Below are positions 24,924 to 33,227 of a DNA stretch of 52,825 bases, one piece after another; positions within the stretch are counted from its first letter, which is position 1; every line of letters begins with the position of its first letter. The position numbers were made by a program, and so were the translations under genes. Below the pieces are notes generated by a model. It was not told the DNA's origin. It worked only from the letters and a program-made list of their open reading frames with translations, and ran no database searches. The stretch is from positions 1 through 52,825 of the forward strand of contig CAKSWS010000008.1 of the NCBI GenBank assembly GCA_934512155.1, written 5' to 3'. Origin of the DNA: an uncultured Eubacterium sp. (GTDB taxonomy: Bacteria > Bacillota > Clostridia > Oscillospirales > Acutalibacteraceae).

Positions 24924-27011
24924 TTAAACTTCTTCTAAAACAATTATTTTATTATAATCCACGCCACGCACTTCAATATCAATTCCGTGATTCATTAAAT
25001 ATGCACCGCCCTTTTCGTAATGCATATTACAAAAATCAAAAGCATAGCGTTTATTTTCTGCAAGACCATTAAAGAAAAGCGGCACTTTCTTTTTAAAAAA
25101 TCTTGTTCCATTGGCTGCAATAAAGCAAACGCTTTTTGTTTTGCCGTCATTTACATACTGATTAACAAGAATTTCATCATCATCAATATCCATAATTCTG
25201 TAAAGATTGCCAAACTGAACAATATTTCTTATTTCTTTATAAAAGACAATATTTTTTTTGCAAATTTCAATATCCGAATCAGTATAATTGATTAAATTGC
25301 CGCCTATACCAAGCGCACCCTGCATAGCAATGTTAAACCTAAAATCAAGACTTGCCGGCTTATTAATGCCTGCAATATCCGTTACCCAAGCACGCATTGT
25401 TTTAATAGGGTTTAAAAGAGAATAGCCTTTTTGAATAACCATTCTGTCTATAGCGTCGGTATTATCACTTGTCCATACCTGATCAAAATGGCAAAGTGCG
25501 CCGTAATCGGACCTGCCGCCGCCTGAAGAACAACTTTCAAGAGCAAGTTGAGGATGCTTTGCCTTTAACCTGTCTGCAATTTCATAAACCGCCATTGTAT
25601 GCTTATACCAAAGCATTTTAGGATTTTCAAGATTTTCTGCACCCGTTTCGGAAAGCGGTCTGTTCATATCCCACTTTATATATTTAATGTTATGATTTGA
25701 AACAAGGCTGTCAAGGCAATTAAAAACATATTCTTTAACATCATTCCTTGTCATATTAAGCACAAGCTGGTTACGCAATTCATGCGGAGTTCTTGTATCA
25801 TAATGATATGCCCAATCAGGATGAGTACGAAACAATTTGCTATTTTTATTTACCATTTCAGGCTCAAACCAAATTCCAAAATCCATCCCTAGTGAATTTA
25901 CATAATTAATTAATTCATCAAGTCCGTTAGGAAATTTCTTTTCATTAACGAACCAATCGCCCAAACCTGCATTGTCGTTATTTCTTTCACCAAACCATCC
26001 GTCATCCACAACAAACAATTCAACACCTGTTTTTGCCGCAATTTCAGCCAATTTCATTTGACCTGCCGCAGAAACATCAAATCCTGTTGCCTCCCAAGAA
26101 TTGTAAAGAACCGGCAATATTTTTTTATTAAATGATTTAGGCAACACATTTTCAACGGCAAACTTGTTCATTTGACGAGACATATTGCCGAATCCGCAAG
26201 AAGAATAACCGCAAAATATTTTTGGAGTTTCAAAACTCTCGCCTGAATTTAAATCAAAAGAAAAGTCAAAATCACTGATTCCCATCAATATTCTTGTTGT
26301 GCCGAACAAATCCCTGCTTGCCTCAACCTTAAAATTTCCGCTGTAAGCAAGAGCGGCATAATATACATCACCCATATTTTCATTTGCATTTTGATGTGCA
26401 ATAAAATACGGAGCTTGATTATGCCCTGATGTTCCCTTTCGGCTTTCAAAAATAAGGGTGCCTGTTTCCAATGTGCTTTTTGCTTTTAAGAACTCACCTG
26501 CCCATGCACCGTTTGTGTTTTGAATAACATAAGGCTTTTTTGAAGGCAAAGAAAATTCGCCGCTGAAAAGCTTTTCAAAAACAATTTTTTCATTGCCGTT
26601 ATTTTCAACTGTATACCATTTTGTAATTACGTCACTGTTGTTACAAATTTGATAATTCACACACACGGAAAGAGGATAATATTTATCATTAAAAATTAAT
26701 TTTAAGTTATTATTGTCAATTTCAAATCCTGCGAAATCAAGTTCAATTTCTCGGCAGCCGTCTGCAAAAGTTGCTTTAACGCCGCAATCACGATACATTG
26801 TGCCGCCGAAAACCGTTAATTCCTGTTTAAATGCGTCTGCCATGGAATGATTTGAATTTTCATCGCTTGTATCTTCAATTACAAAATCAGAAATATCGCA
26901 CTTTTTTCCCCAATGCAGGCAATGATTATAACCATATTTATCAATTCCCACAACATATTGACTGTTTGGTGTTTCAAGAGAAAAAATGTTATTTAAAATA
27001 TTAATTGACAT
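24924..27011 (-). CDS. Alpha-galactosidase, GH36
   Basis: 695 residues, typical for GH36. An N-terminal beta-sandwich precedes the TIM barrel; 'FVVDDGWFGERNNDNAGLGDW' and 'GIWFEPEMVNKNSKL' line the active site. The nucleophile is Asp448 in YIKWDMNR and the acid/base Asp516 in WTSDNTDAIDR, with the CSSGGGRSDYGAL galactose-binding segment between. No signal peptide, so it acts on imported alpha-galactosides (melibiose or raffinose-type). It heads an operon with the six-hairpin protein and diverges from an AraC regulator. Confidence 0.93.
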   Translation of the reverse strand: MSINILNNIFSLETPNSQYVVGIDKYGYNHCLHWGKKCDISDFVIEDTSDENSNHSMADAFKQELTVFGGTMYRDCGVKATFADGCREIELDFAGFEIDNNNLKLIFNDKYYPLSVCVNYQICNNSDVITKWYTVENNGNEKIVFEKLFSGEFSLPSKKPYVIQNTNGAWAGEFLKAKSTLETGTLIFESRKGTSGHNQAPYFIAHQNANENMGDVYYAALAYSGNFKVEASRDLFGTTRILMGISDFDFSFDLNSGESFETPKIFCGYSSCGFGNMSRQMNKFAVENVLPKSFNKKILPVLYNSWEATGFDVSAAGQMKLAEIAAKTGVELFVVDDGWFGERNNDNAGLGDWFVNEKKFPNGLDELINYVNSLGMDFGIWFEPEMVNKNSKLFRTHPDWAYHYDTRTPHELRNQLVLNMTRNDVKEYVFNCLDSLVSNHNIKYIKWDMNRPLSETGAENLENPKMLWYKHTMAVYEIADRLKAKHPQLALESCSSGGGRSDYGALCHFDQVWTSDNTDAIDRMVIQKGYSLLNPIKTMRAWVTDIAGINKPASLDFRFNIAMQGALGIGGNLINYTDSDIEICKKNIVFYKEIRNIVQFGNLYRIMDIDDDEILVNQYVNDGKTKSVCFIAANGTRFFKKKVPLFFNGLAENKRYAFDFCNMHYEKGGAYLMNHGIDIEVRGVDYNKIIVLEEV

Positions 27012-27059
27012 ATTGCCCTCCGTTATAAAAATTCATAGACTTGATTTATTTGAATATTT

Positions 27060-27065
27060 ATTATA
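27060..27065 (-). promoter_or_regulatory. -10 element of the GH36 operon
   Basis: TATAAT on the minus strand, about 50 bases before the GH36 start. The -35 position is poor (TATTAA), consistent with activation, and the spacer contains AGTGATATTTT, resembling the TGTGATTTT repeats found behind araC. Confidence 0.5.
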
Positions 27066-27134
27066 TCATTAAAATATCACTTTTAATAGCCTATTAACAG
27101 TGAAAAAATTAAAGAAAATGTTTAAATAATAACT

Positions 27135-27947
27135 ATGATTGAAGATTTTAAGAACTTTTTCCCTTACATTGAAGAAGGCTCACCACTTATTGTGCGAATG
27201 GTGGGTGAAACATATTGCGACAAATCCAGCGAAATTGTGAGAACAAATTCTGACCTTTGCTCTTTGGAATTTATTGCAGACGGTTGCGGCACGCTTGATA
27301 TTAACGGTCAGCATTTACGCCCTGAAAAAGATGATATTTTCTTCTTAAAACTCGGAAGCGACCACAGATATGTTGCCGACAGTAAAGACCCGTGGCATAA
27401 ATTTTGGATTGCCTTTGACGGAAAGCTTGCCGAAAGCTTTATTGACTGTTATTTACCGGAAAACACGTATTTATTTAAAAATTGCAACGTTAAAAATTAT
27501 TTTGAAGAAATTTTCAGGATTTCCAAAGAAAATATTCCTTACGATTTAATGGTAGATAAAATAACCGTGCTGCTTATTGAAATATTTATGTACATACGCA
27601 ACAGAAATTTACTTGATAATAAAGATTTACCGCACATAATAAAATCAAAACTTGACGACGCTGTTGAAACTGATTTTAATTTAGACGACTTATGTAAAAG
27701 TATAAACTATTCTAAAAACTATATTATAAACGTATTTAAAGAAAAGTACGGCAAAACACCGTACCAATACTTTTTGGAAAGAAAAGCGGAAACGGCAAAA
27801 GCTTACCTTGCCCATTCTGATATAAGCGTTGGTGAAATTTCTAAAAAATTACAATATACCGACCAGCAGTATTTTTCCGCAAATTTTAAAAAAATCACAG
27901 GCTACTCTCCGCTTGCGTACAGAAAATTGACAAGAAAAAACGCATAG
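27135..27947 (+). CDS. AraC-family transcriptional regulator
   Basis: 270 residues. The N-terminal 160 residues are a cupin-like sugar-sensing domain (SLEFIADGCGTLDINGQHLRPEKDDIFFLKLGSDHRY.. PWHKFWIAFDG). The C-terminal two-HTH domain is complete: 'LDDLCKSINYSKNYIINVFKEKYGKTPYQYFLERKAETAKAYL' and 'VGEISKKLQYTDQQYFSANFKKITGYSPLAYRKL'. It sits between the divergent glycosidase operon and the transporter operon and is the natural local regulator. No clear ribosome site precedes the ATG, so translation may be weak or leaderless. Confidence 0.9.
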   Translation: MIEDFKNFFPYIEEGSPLIVRMVGETYCDKSSEIVRTNSDLCSLEFIADGCGTLDINGQHLRPEKDDIFFLKLGSDHRYVADSKDPWHKFWIAFDGKLAESFIDCYLPENTYLFKNCNVKNYFEEIFRISKENIPYDLMVDKITVLLIEIFMYIRNRNLLDNKDLPHIIKSKLDDAVETDFNLDDLCKSINYSKNYIINVFKEKYGKTPYQYFLERKAETAKAYLAHSDISVGEISKKLQYTDQQYFSANFKKITGYSPLAYRKLTRKNA

Positions 27948-27977
27948 TGTGATTTTTTAAACATTATATGTGATTTT
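27948..27977 (+). promoter_or_regulatory. TGTGATTTT direct repeats, 21-bp period (AraC operator candidate)
   Basis: TGTGATTTT at 27948-27956 and again at 27969-27977, exactly two helical turns apart, the geometry used by AraC-family proteins. The first copy abuts the araC stop codon. Downstream at 28011-28016 is TATACT, with no good -35 at the expected place (about 27988), as expected for an activator-dependent promoter of the next two genes. Confidence 0.55.
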
Positions 27978-28041
27978 ACCACTTTAAGCCAAGTGTTTTA
28001 AGTGGTATTTTATACTTATACAACTAAAAGGGGTAATCAAA

Positions 28042-29421
28042 ATGAAAAAACCGTTTTCATTTTTTCTTGTTACCGACCCACATTATTTTGAAGCGTCATT
28101 AGGAGCCGAAGGTGAAGCATATGAAGAACGCAGCAGAACCGACCAAAAATGTGTTGCGGAAACAGGGGCTATTATTGATGCCGGTTTTAAACAAATTGCA
28201 GATGATAAAGAAACAAACGTTGTTCTTATTCCCGGCGATTTAGTTTACAGAGGTGAACAGGCAAGCCATGAAGGCTTTATAAAAAAACTTGAATATCTTG
28301 AAAAAAACGGCAAAACCGTTTACTTAATAACGGCACGCCACGATTACGCAGAAAACCCGTGTGGATTTGTGGGTAATAAATGTATACCCGTTGAGGGAAC
28401 ACTCAGAGAAAATTTGCGTGGTATGTACCATCACTACGGATTTGACCAAGCAATAAGCGAACACAAAAAATCAATGTCATACGTTGTGCAGTTAACAGAA
28501 GGTATTCGTTTGCTTGCATTAAATTGCGACGGTGATTGTAAAAGTTTTAAAGGCCTTTGGGATGACCAAATGGAATGGGCATTACAACAAATTGAAAATG
28601 CGCATAAAAGCGGAAATTACATATTTGCAATGACTCACTACCCATTGCTTCCGTTTTCACCGGTAATGAATTTTATTGAAGATGCAAAACTTACCGATTG
28701 GGAAAAACGTGCAAATCAATTTGCCGACGCAGGACTTGATTTAATTTTCACAGGTCATATGCACGCACAGGCGGTAACCGACTACACTACAAAAAACGGA
28801 AACACAATTACAGATGTGCAAACCGGCTGCTTTGTGGGATGCCCTTGTGCATACAGAAAGATTACATTTACACCGGACAACAAAATTGACATAAAATCGT
28901 TTACAATTAATGATTTTGATTGGGACAAAGGCGGAAAAACAGCAAGTGAATATTTACAATGGCGGTTTGACAGAATGATAACCGATATTATTGACGCTAT
29001 GGCTTATGATTTTGATAAATTTATGGGTAAATTCGGCGGCAGTGAAGGTAAAGAAAAACTACGAAATCCTGTTACCTTTGCAGGCAAACTTTTACAAAAG
29101 CTGACTCTTAAAAAGTTAGGCAGATTGTTATGCTTTAAAGTTGACAAAAGCATTAAAAACAGGCTTGTTAAAGATGTTGGCATTGAACTTGTGCGCAATA
29201 TTTTTGTGGGCGATGAACCTTATGTTAAAGGAACGCCGATGTATGACGCAATGTCAAAGCTTCTTAAAAGGCTTAAACCTGTGTTAAAAATAATTGAAAA
29301 GAAAGTAGGGGCAAATAACGAGCAATTAAAAGATTTAACAACATTTGTGCTTTCAATGATAGGCGATGAAAAACAACGTGATTATAACAACATACTTAAT
29401 ATAAACTGGCAAAATGTTTAA
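28042..29421 (+). CDS. Metallophosphoesterase with altered GNH[DE] motif
   Basis: 459 residues. Calcineurin-like motifs are in order: D12-x-H14 (TDPHYF), GD 65-66 (IPGDLVYRG), H199 (MTHYPL) and GHxH 238-241 (GHMHAQ). The usual GNH[DE] block is ARHD (98-101), with Arg replacing the metal/phosphate-contacting Asn. The C-terminal 190 residues are helical and Lys-rich. It precedes the sugar symporter gene by 29 bases, so a role on a phosphorylated sugar or in signalling in this operon is possible; the substrate is unknown. Confidence 0.82.
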   Translation: MKKPFSFFLVTDPHYFEASLGAEGEAYEERSRTDQKCVAETGAIIDAGFKQIADDKETNVVLIPGDLVYRGEQASHEGFIKKLEYLEKNGKTVYLITARHDYAENPCGFVGNKCIPVEGTLRENLRGMYHHYGFDQAISEHKKSMSYVVQLTEGIRLLALNCDGDCKSFKGLWDDQMEWALQQIENAHKSGNYIFAMTHYPLLPFSPVMNFIEDAKLTDWEKRANQFADAGLDLIFTGHMHAQAVTDYTTKNGNTITDVQTGCFVGCPCAYRKITFTPDNKIDIKSFTINDFDWDKGGKTASEYLQWRFDRMITDIIDAMAYDFDKFMGKFGGSEGKEKLRNPVTFAGKLLQKLTLKKLGRLLCFKVDKSIKNRLVKDVGIELVRNIFVGDEPYVKGTPMYDAMSKLLKRLKPVLKIIEKKVGANNEQLKDLTTFVLSMIGDEKQRDYNNILNINWQNV

Positions 29422-29450
29422 TAAATTCATGATATAAAGGGGTAAAAATC

Positions 29451-30905
29451 ATGTCAGAAACAACTTTAAAACCATCAAATCAAAAACACCTGAAGCCGCA
29501 AGAATTTATACTTTACCTTGTGGCTGTATTCTTCTACACAATGATGACAGGTGCTGTAGGTTCTTACAGAAGCGACTATTTAATTAACGTTTTATCACTT
29601 CCGGACAATGATGTTTCATTATTTAACACATTAACATCGGTAATTCCGTTTATTCTTAATTTCTTTATTGCAATGTATATTGACGGCAGAAAAACAGGAA
29701 AAAGCGGCAAATTCAGACCGCTTGCACTTCTTGTAGCAATACCAACAGGCATTTTCCTTGTTCTTTCTTTCTGGGCACCTAAAGGGATTACAGGTTCCAC
29801 ACTTATGATTTACCTTGTAACTGTTGCTGTTGCTTGGGCTGTTTGCACAAACTTTGGCGACTGTGTTAACAAAGTTGCCATTGTTATGACGCCCAACATG
29901 AAAGAAAGAGATACCTTAATGTCTTTCAGAGGTATTGTTTCTGCTATCGGTAACTCAGCACCGCTTGTTGTTGAGCTTGTACTTGCATTTATGGTTAAAG
30001 ACAAAGGCTTGCGTTACATTTGCGTAGCATCTCTTTGCGGCGTATTTGGCATTATAACAATGCTTTTGGGTATGAAAACCGTTAGAGAAAGAATTACATA
30101 CAACAATGAAAAGAAAAATCCTATTGAAGGATACGGCGATGTTATTAAAAACAAGTACGCTTGGGCAATTATTATTTCAGAATTTTTAAAGAGCTTCCGT
30201 GGCGTTTCAACATATATGGGTATTTTCCTTGCAGAAGCCCTTTTGGGACCGGGCAAATTCCTTCTTTTCGGTTTACCTACCGGTATAGGAACGGCAGTCG
30301 GTATGCTTATAATCAACTTTTTACTAAAAAAATTTAACTCAAAAGTGCTTTACATTGCAAGCGGAATTTATTCCGTTATTGCAAACACAGCGGCATTTGC
30401 GGTGGGCTACACCTACTTTAAGCACCCAAGTTCGGCACTGCAAATTGTGTTTGTTGCTTTCTTGTTCCTTATCGGCTTACAATTCGGTGCTTCAAACCTT
30501 CTTCCGACAATGTTCCAAGCAGATGTTCTTGAAGACATTGAGCTTCACACGGGTAAACGTCTTGACGCTTCGCTGCCGTTTGTTATCGGCATTGGCACAA
30601 TGGTATCGGGAACAATAGCATCTGCACTTGCTCCTAAAATTCTTTACGGAACAAAAATTCCGATTATTGAATATGCACAGGCTGTTAACGGCGTTGCCCA
30701 AGAACAAAGCCTTCACACAAAGATTATGCTTTTATTCTTCTACACAGTGGTTCACGGTATTATGATGTTCCTTGCAGGTGTTCCGTTCTTCTTCTACAAC
30801 TTAACAGGAAAAACAAAAGAAGAAGTTCATGAAAAAGTGCTTGCAATGCGTGAAAAACTTAGCGAAGAAGAAAAAAGCAGCGAAAACAGCACAACAGCCG
30901 AATAA
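29451..30905 (+). CDS. MFS/GPH-type sugar:cation symporter
   Basis: 484 residues with about twelve membrane segments. 'MYIDGRKTGKSGKFRPLALL' resembles the helix 2-3 loop of glycoside-pentoside-hexuronide symporters (D.. T.. G..GR.RP), and 'YNNEKKNPIEGYGDVIKNKYAW' is the usual central loop. 'FQADVLEDIELHTGKRLDASL' is also typical of this group. It would supply the galactoside to the cytoplasmic hydrolases encoded divergently. Ends at a strong terminator. Confidence 0.82.
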   Translation: MSETTLKPSNQKHLKPQEFILYLVAVFFYTMMTGAVGSYRSDYLINVLSLPDNDVSLFNTLTSVIPFILNFFIAMYIDGRKTGKSGKFRPLALLVAIPTGIFLVLSFWAPKGITGSTLMIYLVTVAVAWAVCTNFGDCVNKVAIVMTPNMKERDTLMSFRGIVSAIGNSAPLVVELVLAFMVKDKGLRYICVASLCGVFGIITMLLGMKTVRERITYNNEKKNPIEGYGDVIKNKYAWAIIISEFLKSFRGVSTYMGIFLAEALLGPGKFLLFGLPTGIGTAVGMLIINFLLKKFNSKVLYIASGIYSVIANTAAFAVGYTYFKHPSSALQIVFVAFLFLIGLQFGASNLLPTMFQADVLEDIELHTGKRLDASLPFVIGIGTMVSGTIASALAPKILYGTKIPIIEYAQAVNGVAQEQSLHTKIMLLFFYTVVHGIMMFLAGVPFFFYNLTGKTKEEVHEKVLAMREKLSEEEKSSENSTTAE

Positions 30906-30925
30906 TAAACAAAATCAAAATAATT

Positions 30926-30960
30926 AAAGGTGCGTTCTCAAATTGAGAATGCACCTTTTT
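30926..30960. terminator. Terminator after symporter gene
   Basis: Stem AAAGGTGCGTTCTC / GAGAATGCACCTTT with a short AAATT loop and TTTTT. The left A-run may also serve the convergent HAD gene. Confidence 0.88.
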
Positions 30961-30972
30961 GTTTGCTTGTTT

Positions 30973-31659
30973 TTACTTAATACTTACAATTAAACTGTAA
31001 AGTTCCGATAAATCGTTAATTTCATAATTTGGCATAACAGATGTATTATTTTCATCTTTTTTTCTGTTAAACCAAACTGTTTTTATTCCGCAGTTAGCAC
31101 CGCCCTGAATATCTGATGACAAACTGTCACCAACCATAATTGTTTCATTTTTATTTATACCGGTTTCATTAAATAAATAATCGAAAAATCTTTTATCCGG
31201 CTTATTGTAACCGACTTCCTGAGAAACAAATATACCTTTTACATAATTTTCTAAATCCGAGTTTGAAATTCTGCCGTATTGAACAGCCGACGAACCGTTT
31301 GAGGCAATAAACAAATTATAGTTTTTGCTTAAATCTTTTAAAACAGATTGAGCATTATTTAAATAATAATGCCCTTGAGAAAGATAATTTTCATAAATTG
31401 CAGTAGTTTGAGCAGCATCCTGATTAATATTAAATTCTTTAAAAAGCAACTCATAACGCCTAACTTTAACTTCGTCACGTGTTAACTTACCCTGTTCAAG
31501 CAATTTCCACTGGGCCAAATTAATTTCGCTGTATCTGTTCAAATGATTTTCGCAAACATTAATGCCAAGTTCCGTTAACGTTCTTTCCACAGCCTCTCTT
31601 TCTGCCTTTGAAAAATCAAACAATGTATCATCTAAATCAAATATAATATTTTTTATCAT
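30973..31659 (-). CDS. HAD-family hydrolase, YjjG-like
   Basis: 228 residues. HAD motifs: DLDDT (Asp8/Asp10), SNGSS (motif II), KPDKRFF with the conserved Lys (motif III) and GDSLSSDI (motif IV). The alpha-helical cap (AEREAVERTLTELGINVCENHLNRYSEINLAQWKLLEQGKLTRDEV) matches the YjjG subgroup, which dephosphorylates non-canonical pyrimidine nucleotides. Substrate not provable from sequence. Solitary gene, convergent to the symporter operon. Confidence 0.85.
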   Translation of the reverse strand: MIKNIIFDLDDTLFDFSKAEREAVERTLTELGINVCENHLNRYSEINLAQWKLLEQGKLTRDEVKVRRYELLFKEFNINQDAAQTTAIYENYLSQGHYYLNNAQSVLKDLSKNYNLFIASNGSSAVQYGRISNSDLENYVKGIFVSQEVGYNKPDKRFFDYLFNETGINKNETIMVGDSLSSDIQGGANCGIKTVWFNRKKDENNTSVMPNYEINDLSELYSLIVSIK

Positions 31660-31721
31660 AGTTTCACCGACAAATCTTTAATTTAACAAATAATATATCA
31701 TAAATATTTTAAATAAACAAG

Positions 31722-31747
31722 AAAAAAGCCCGCAAATGCGGGCTTTT
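31722..31747 (-). terminator. Terminator of hypB-hypA-DUF5692 operon
   Basis: Stem AAAAGCCCGC / GCGGGCTTTT with loop ATTT and TTTTTT on the minus strand, 14 bases after the last gene. Confidence 0.9.
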
Positions 31748-31760
31748 GTTAATATTTAAA

Positions 31761-32825
31761 TTAAGCAACTGTTTTATTTGCTTCTGCTGCTCTTGCAAGA
31801 GCTTTCTTATAATCCTGCTGATCTGTGAAGATTTCATTCTTATAAGGATTCTTGTGCTGTTCTTTAGAACGCTTAATAATAGCAGCAAGAACACAAACGT
31901 TAACAACAAGAGCAAGAATTGAAATGACAGCCTGTGCTTTTGGATTTGCTGCACCTATTGTTTCAGGTGAAATACCATCTAACATCATTGACGGTGTGTA
32001 TCCTTCAGGATATACGGTTGTAAGAACGCCGAACGGTTCGGAATCTTGGAAAAGAGGCCAAACCTGAGCAAACATACACCAAAGTGCAAGTGTGTTTGCA
32101 CGGTTTTGAATCCAACCGCCCTTATTCCAAAATGCGTTTGCAAACGTAGGAGCAAGAAGAAGTGCAAGACCGCAATACCAGCTATGTGAAGGAAGATTGT
32201 TGTATGTATATTCAAAGTTCCAAATATCATAAGCCAAAATATAGCACCATGTCATATCCGGCCAAAGCATATCTTGCTGATTTTTGGAAGAGTAAATACC
32301 CCACCAACCTGTCATACATAAAATGTTGATGATACCGGCAATACCGTTAAGCCAGTTCCACCAGCCGCCGTAAATAAATACGCCTTCTGATGAAAGCCAC
32401 CAGCCACCTGTAAATCCACCTTTAACAGCAGATTCAAAATCAGAAGCAACAGCAATAAGAATGTTGATCGCAACGATTACAAACGGGAAAACTTTAAACC
32501 AATCTTTTTTACCGATGCTCCACTTGTACTTAAGCATCATAAAGCCGATGCAGCCTGCTGTTGCAGCATAAAGCTTTGCATAATGGAACCAACCGTTCAT
32601 ATAAAGGTAGGTTTGGTTATTAACTGCCCATTCCGCACCTGACTTTGCACCAATGGCAACAGCAATAAAATAGACTGTTAAACCTGCAGGAAGTGCAAGA
32701 AAAAGAGCAATGCCGCCTGCTTTTGAGCGACGTGCAACCTCGTTAAGAAGAACAAGGCCGGCAAAAACTAAAACCCAGCCGATAAGCTGATAAAATGAAT
32801 TTTCGCCATAGATTTGAAATAACAT
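31761..32825 (-). CDS. DUF5692-type polytopic membrane protein
   Basis: 354 residues with about ten hydrophobic segments and an unusually high Trp content (clusters such as GGWWLSSEG, YGGWWNWLNG, TGWWGIYSSK and YDIWNFEYTYNNLPSHSW). I recognise it as resembling the uncharacterised DUF5692 family; no enzymatic motif is apparent. The conserved Trp, Tyr, His and Asp residues lie at loop-membrane borders. It is the last gene of the operon that also carries hypB, a large Fe-S flavoprotein and hypA, 54 bases after hypA and before the terminator, so it may be the membrane component that the chaperones or reductase serve. Confidence 0.7.
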   Translation of the reverse strand: MLFQIYGENSFYQLIGWVLVFAGLVLLNEVARRSKAGGIALFLALPAGLTVYFIAVAIGAKSGAEWAVNNQTYLYMNGWFHYAKLYAATAGCIGFMMLKYKWSIGKKDWFKVFPFVIVAINILIAVASDFESAVKGGFTGGWWLSSEGVFIYGGWWNWLNGIAGIINILCMTGWWGIYSSKNQQDMLWPDMTWCYILAYDIWNFEYTYNNLPSHSWYCGLALLLAPTFANAFWNKGGWIQNRANTLALWCMFAQVWPLFQDSEPFGVLTTVYPEGYTPSMMLDGISPETIGAANPKAQAVISILALVVNVCVLAAIIKRSKEQHKNPYKNEIFTDQQDYKKALARAAEANKTVA

Positions 32826-32879
32826 TTTATTTCTCTCCTTAAATTATATATTTAGGCTCAAAAAGTGAACCTTAGCTTT

Positions 32880-33224
32880 CTAAATCGCCTCAACCTCTTT
32901 AATGTTTATTTCATTTCCACAGGTTAAGTAGGTTTTTGATGAATTACAATATGGGCAGGTTTTTCCGTATTTTACGGTTTCATACGTTTTTTGGCAATCC
33001 TCACAATATGTAACCGCCGGAATTACTTCTATAATCAACTTAGCACCGTTTAAAAGCTCACTTTTACTGCATGCCCAATTCCAACAATCATCAAGATATT
33101 CATGCAATACGCCGGAAACCTCGCCCAATTCGATTGTAACGGAATTAACCTTTTTAAGTTGATTTTCTGCCCCAACGCTTTCTACACTTTTTATAATATG
33201 AAAAACAATACCAAGCTCGTGCAT
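32880..33224 (-). CDS. hypA: Hydrogenase maturation nickel metallochaperone HypA
   Basis: 114 residues, standard length. The N-terminus MHELGI keeps the nickel-binding Met-His-Glu motif, and the zinc site is CEDC ... CPYC. HypA hands nickel, with HypB, to [NiFe] hydrogenase large subunits or (in some organisms) urease. No hydrogenase or urease gene is present in the window. The gene follows the large oxidoreductase by 3 bases. Confidence 0.92.
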   Translation of the reverse strand: MHELGIVFHIIKSVESVGAENQLKKVNSVTIELGEVSGVLHEYLDDCWNWACSKSELLNGAKLIIEVIPAVTYCEDCQKTYETVKYGKTCPYCNSSKTYLTCGNEINIKEVEAI

Positions 33225-33227
33225 AAT

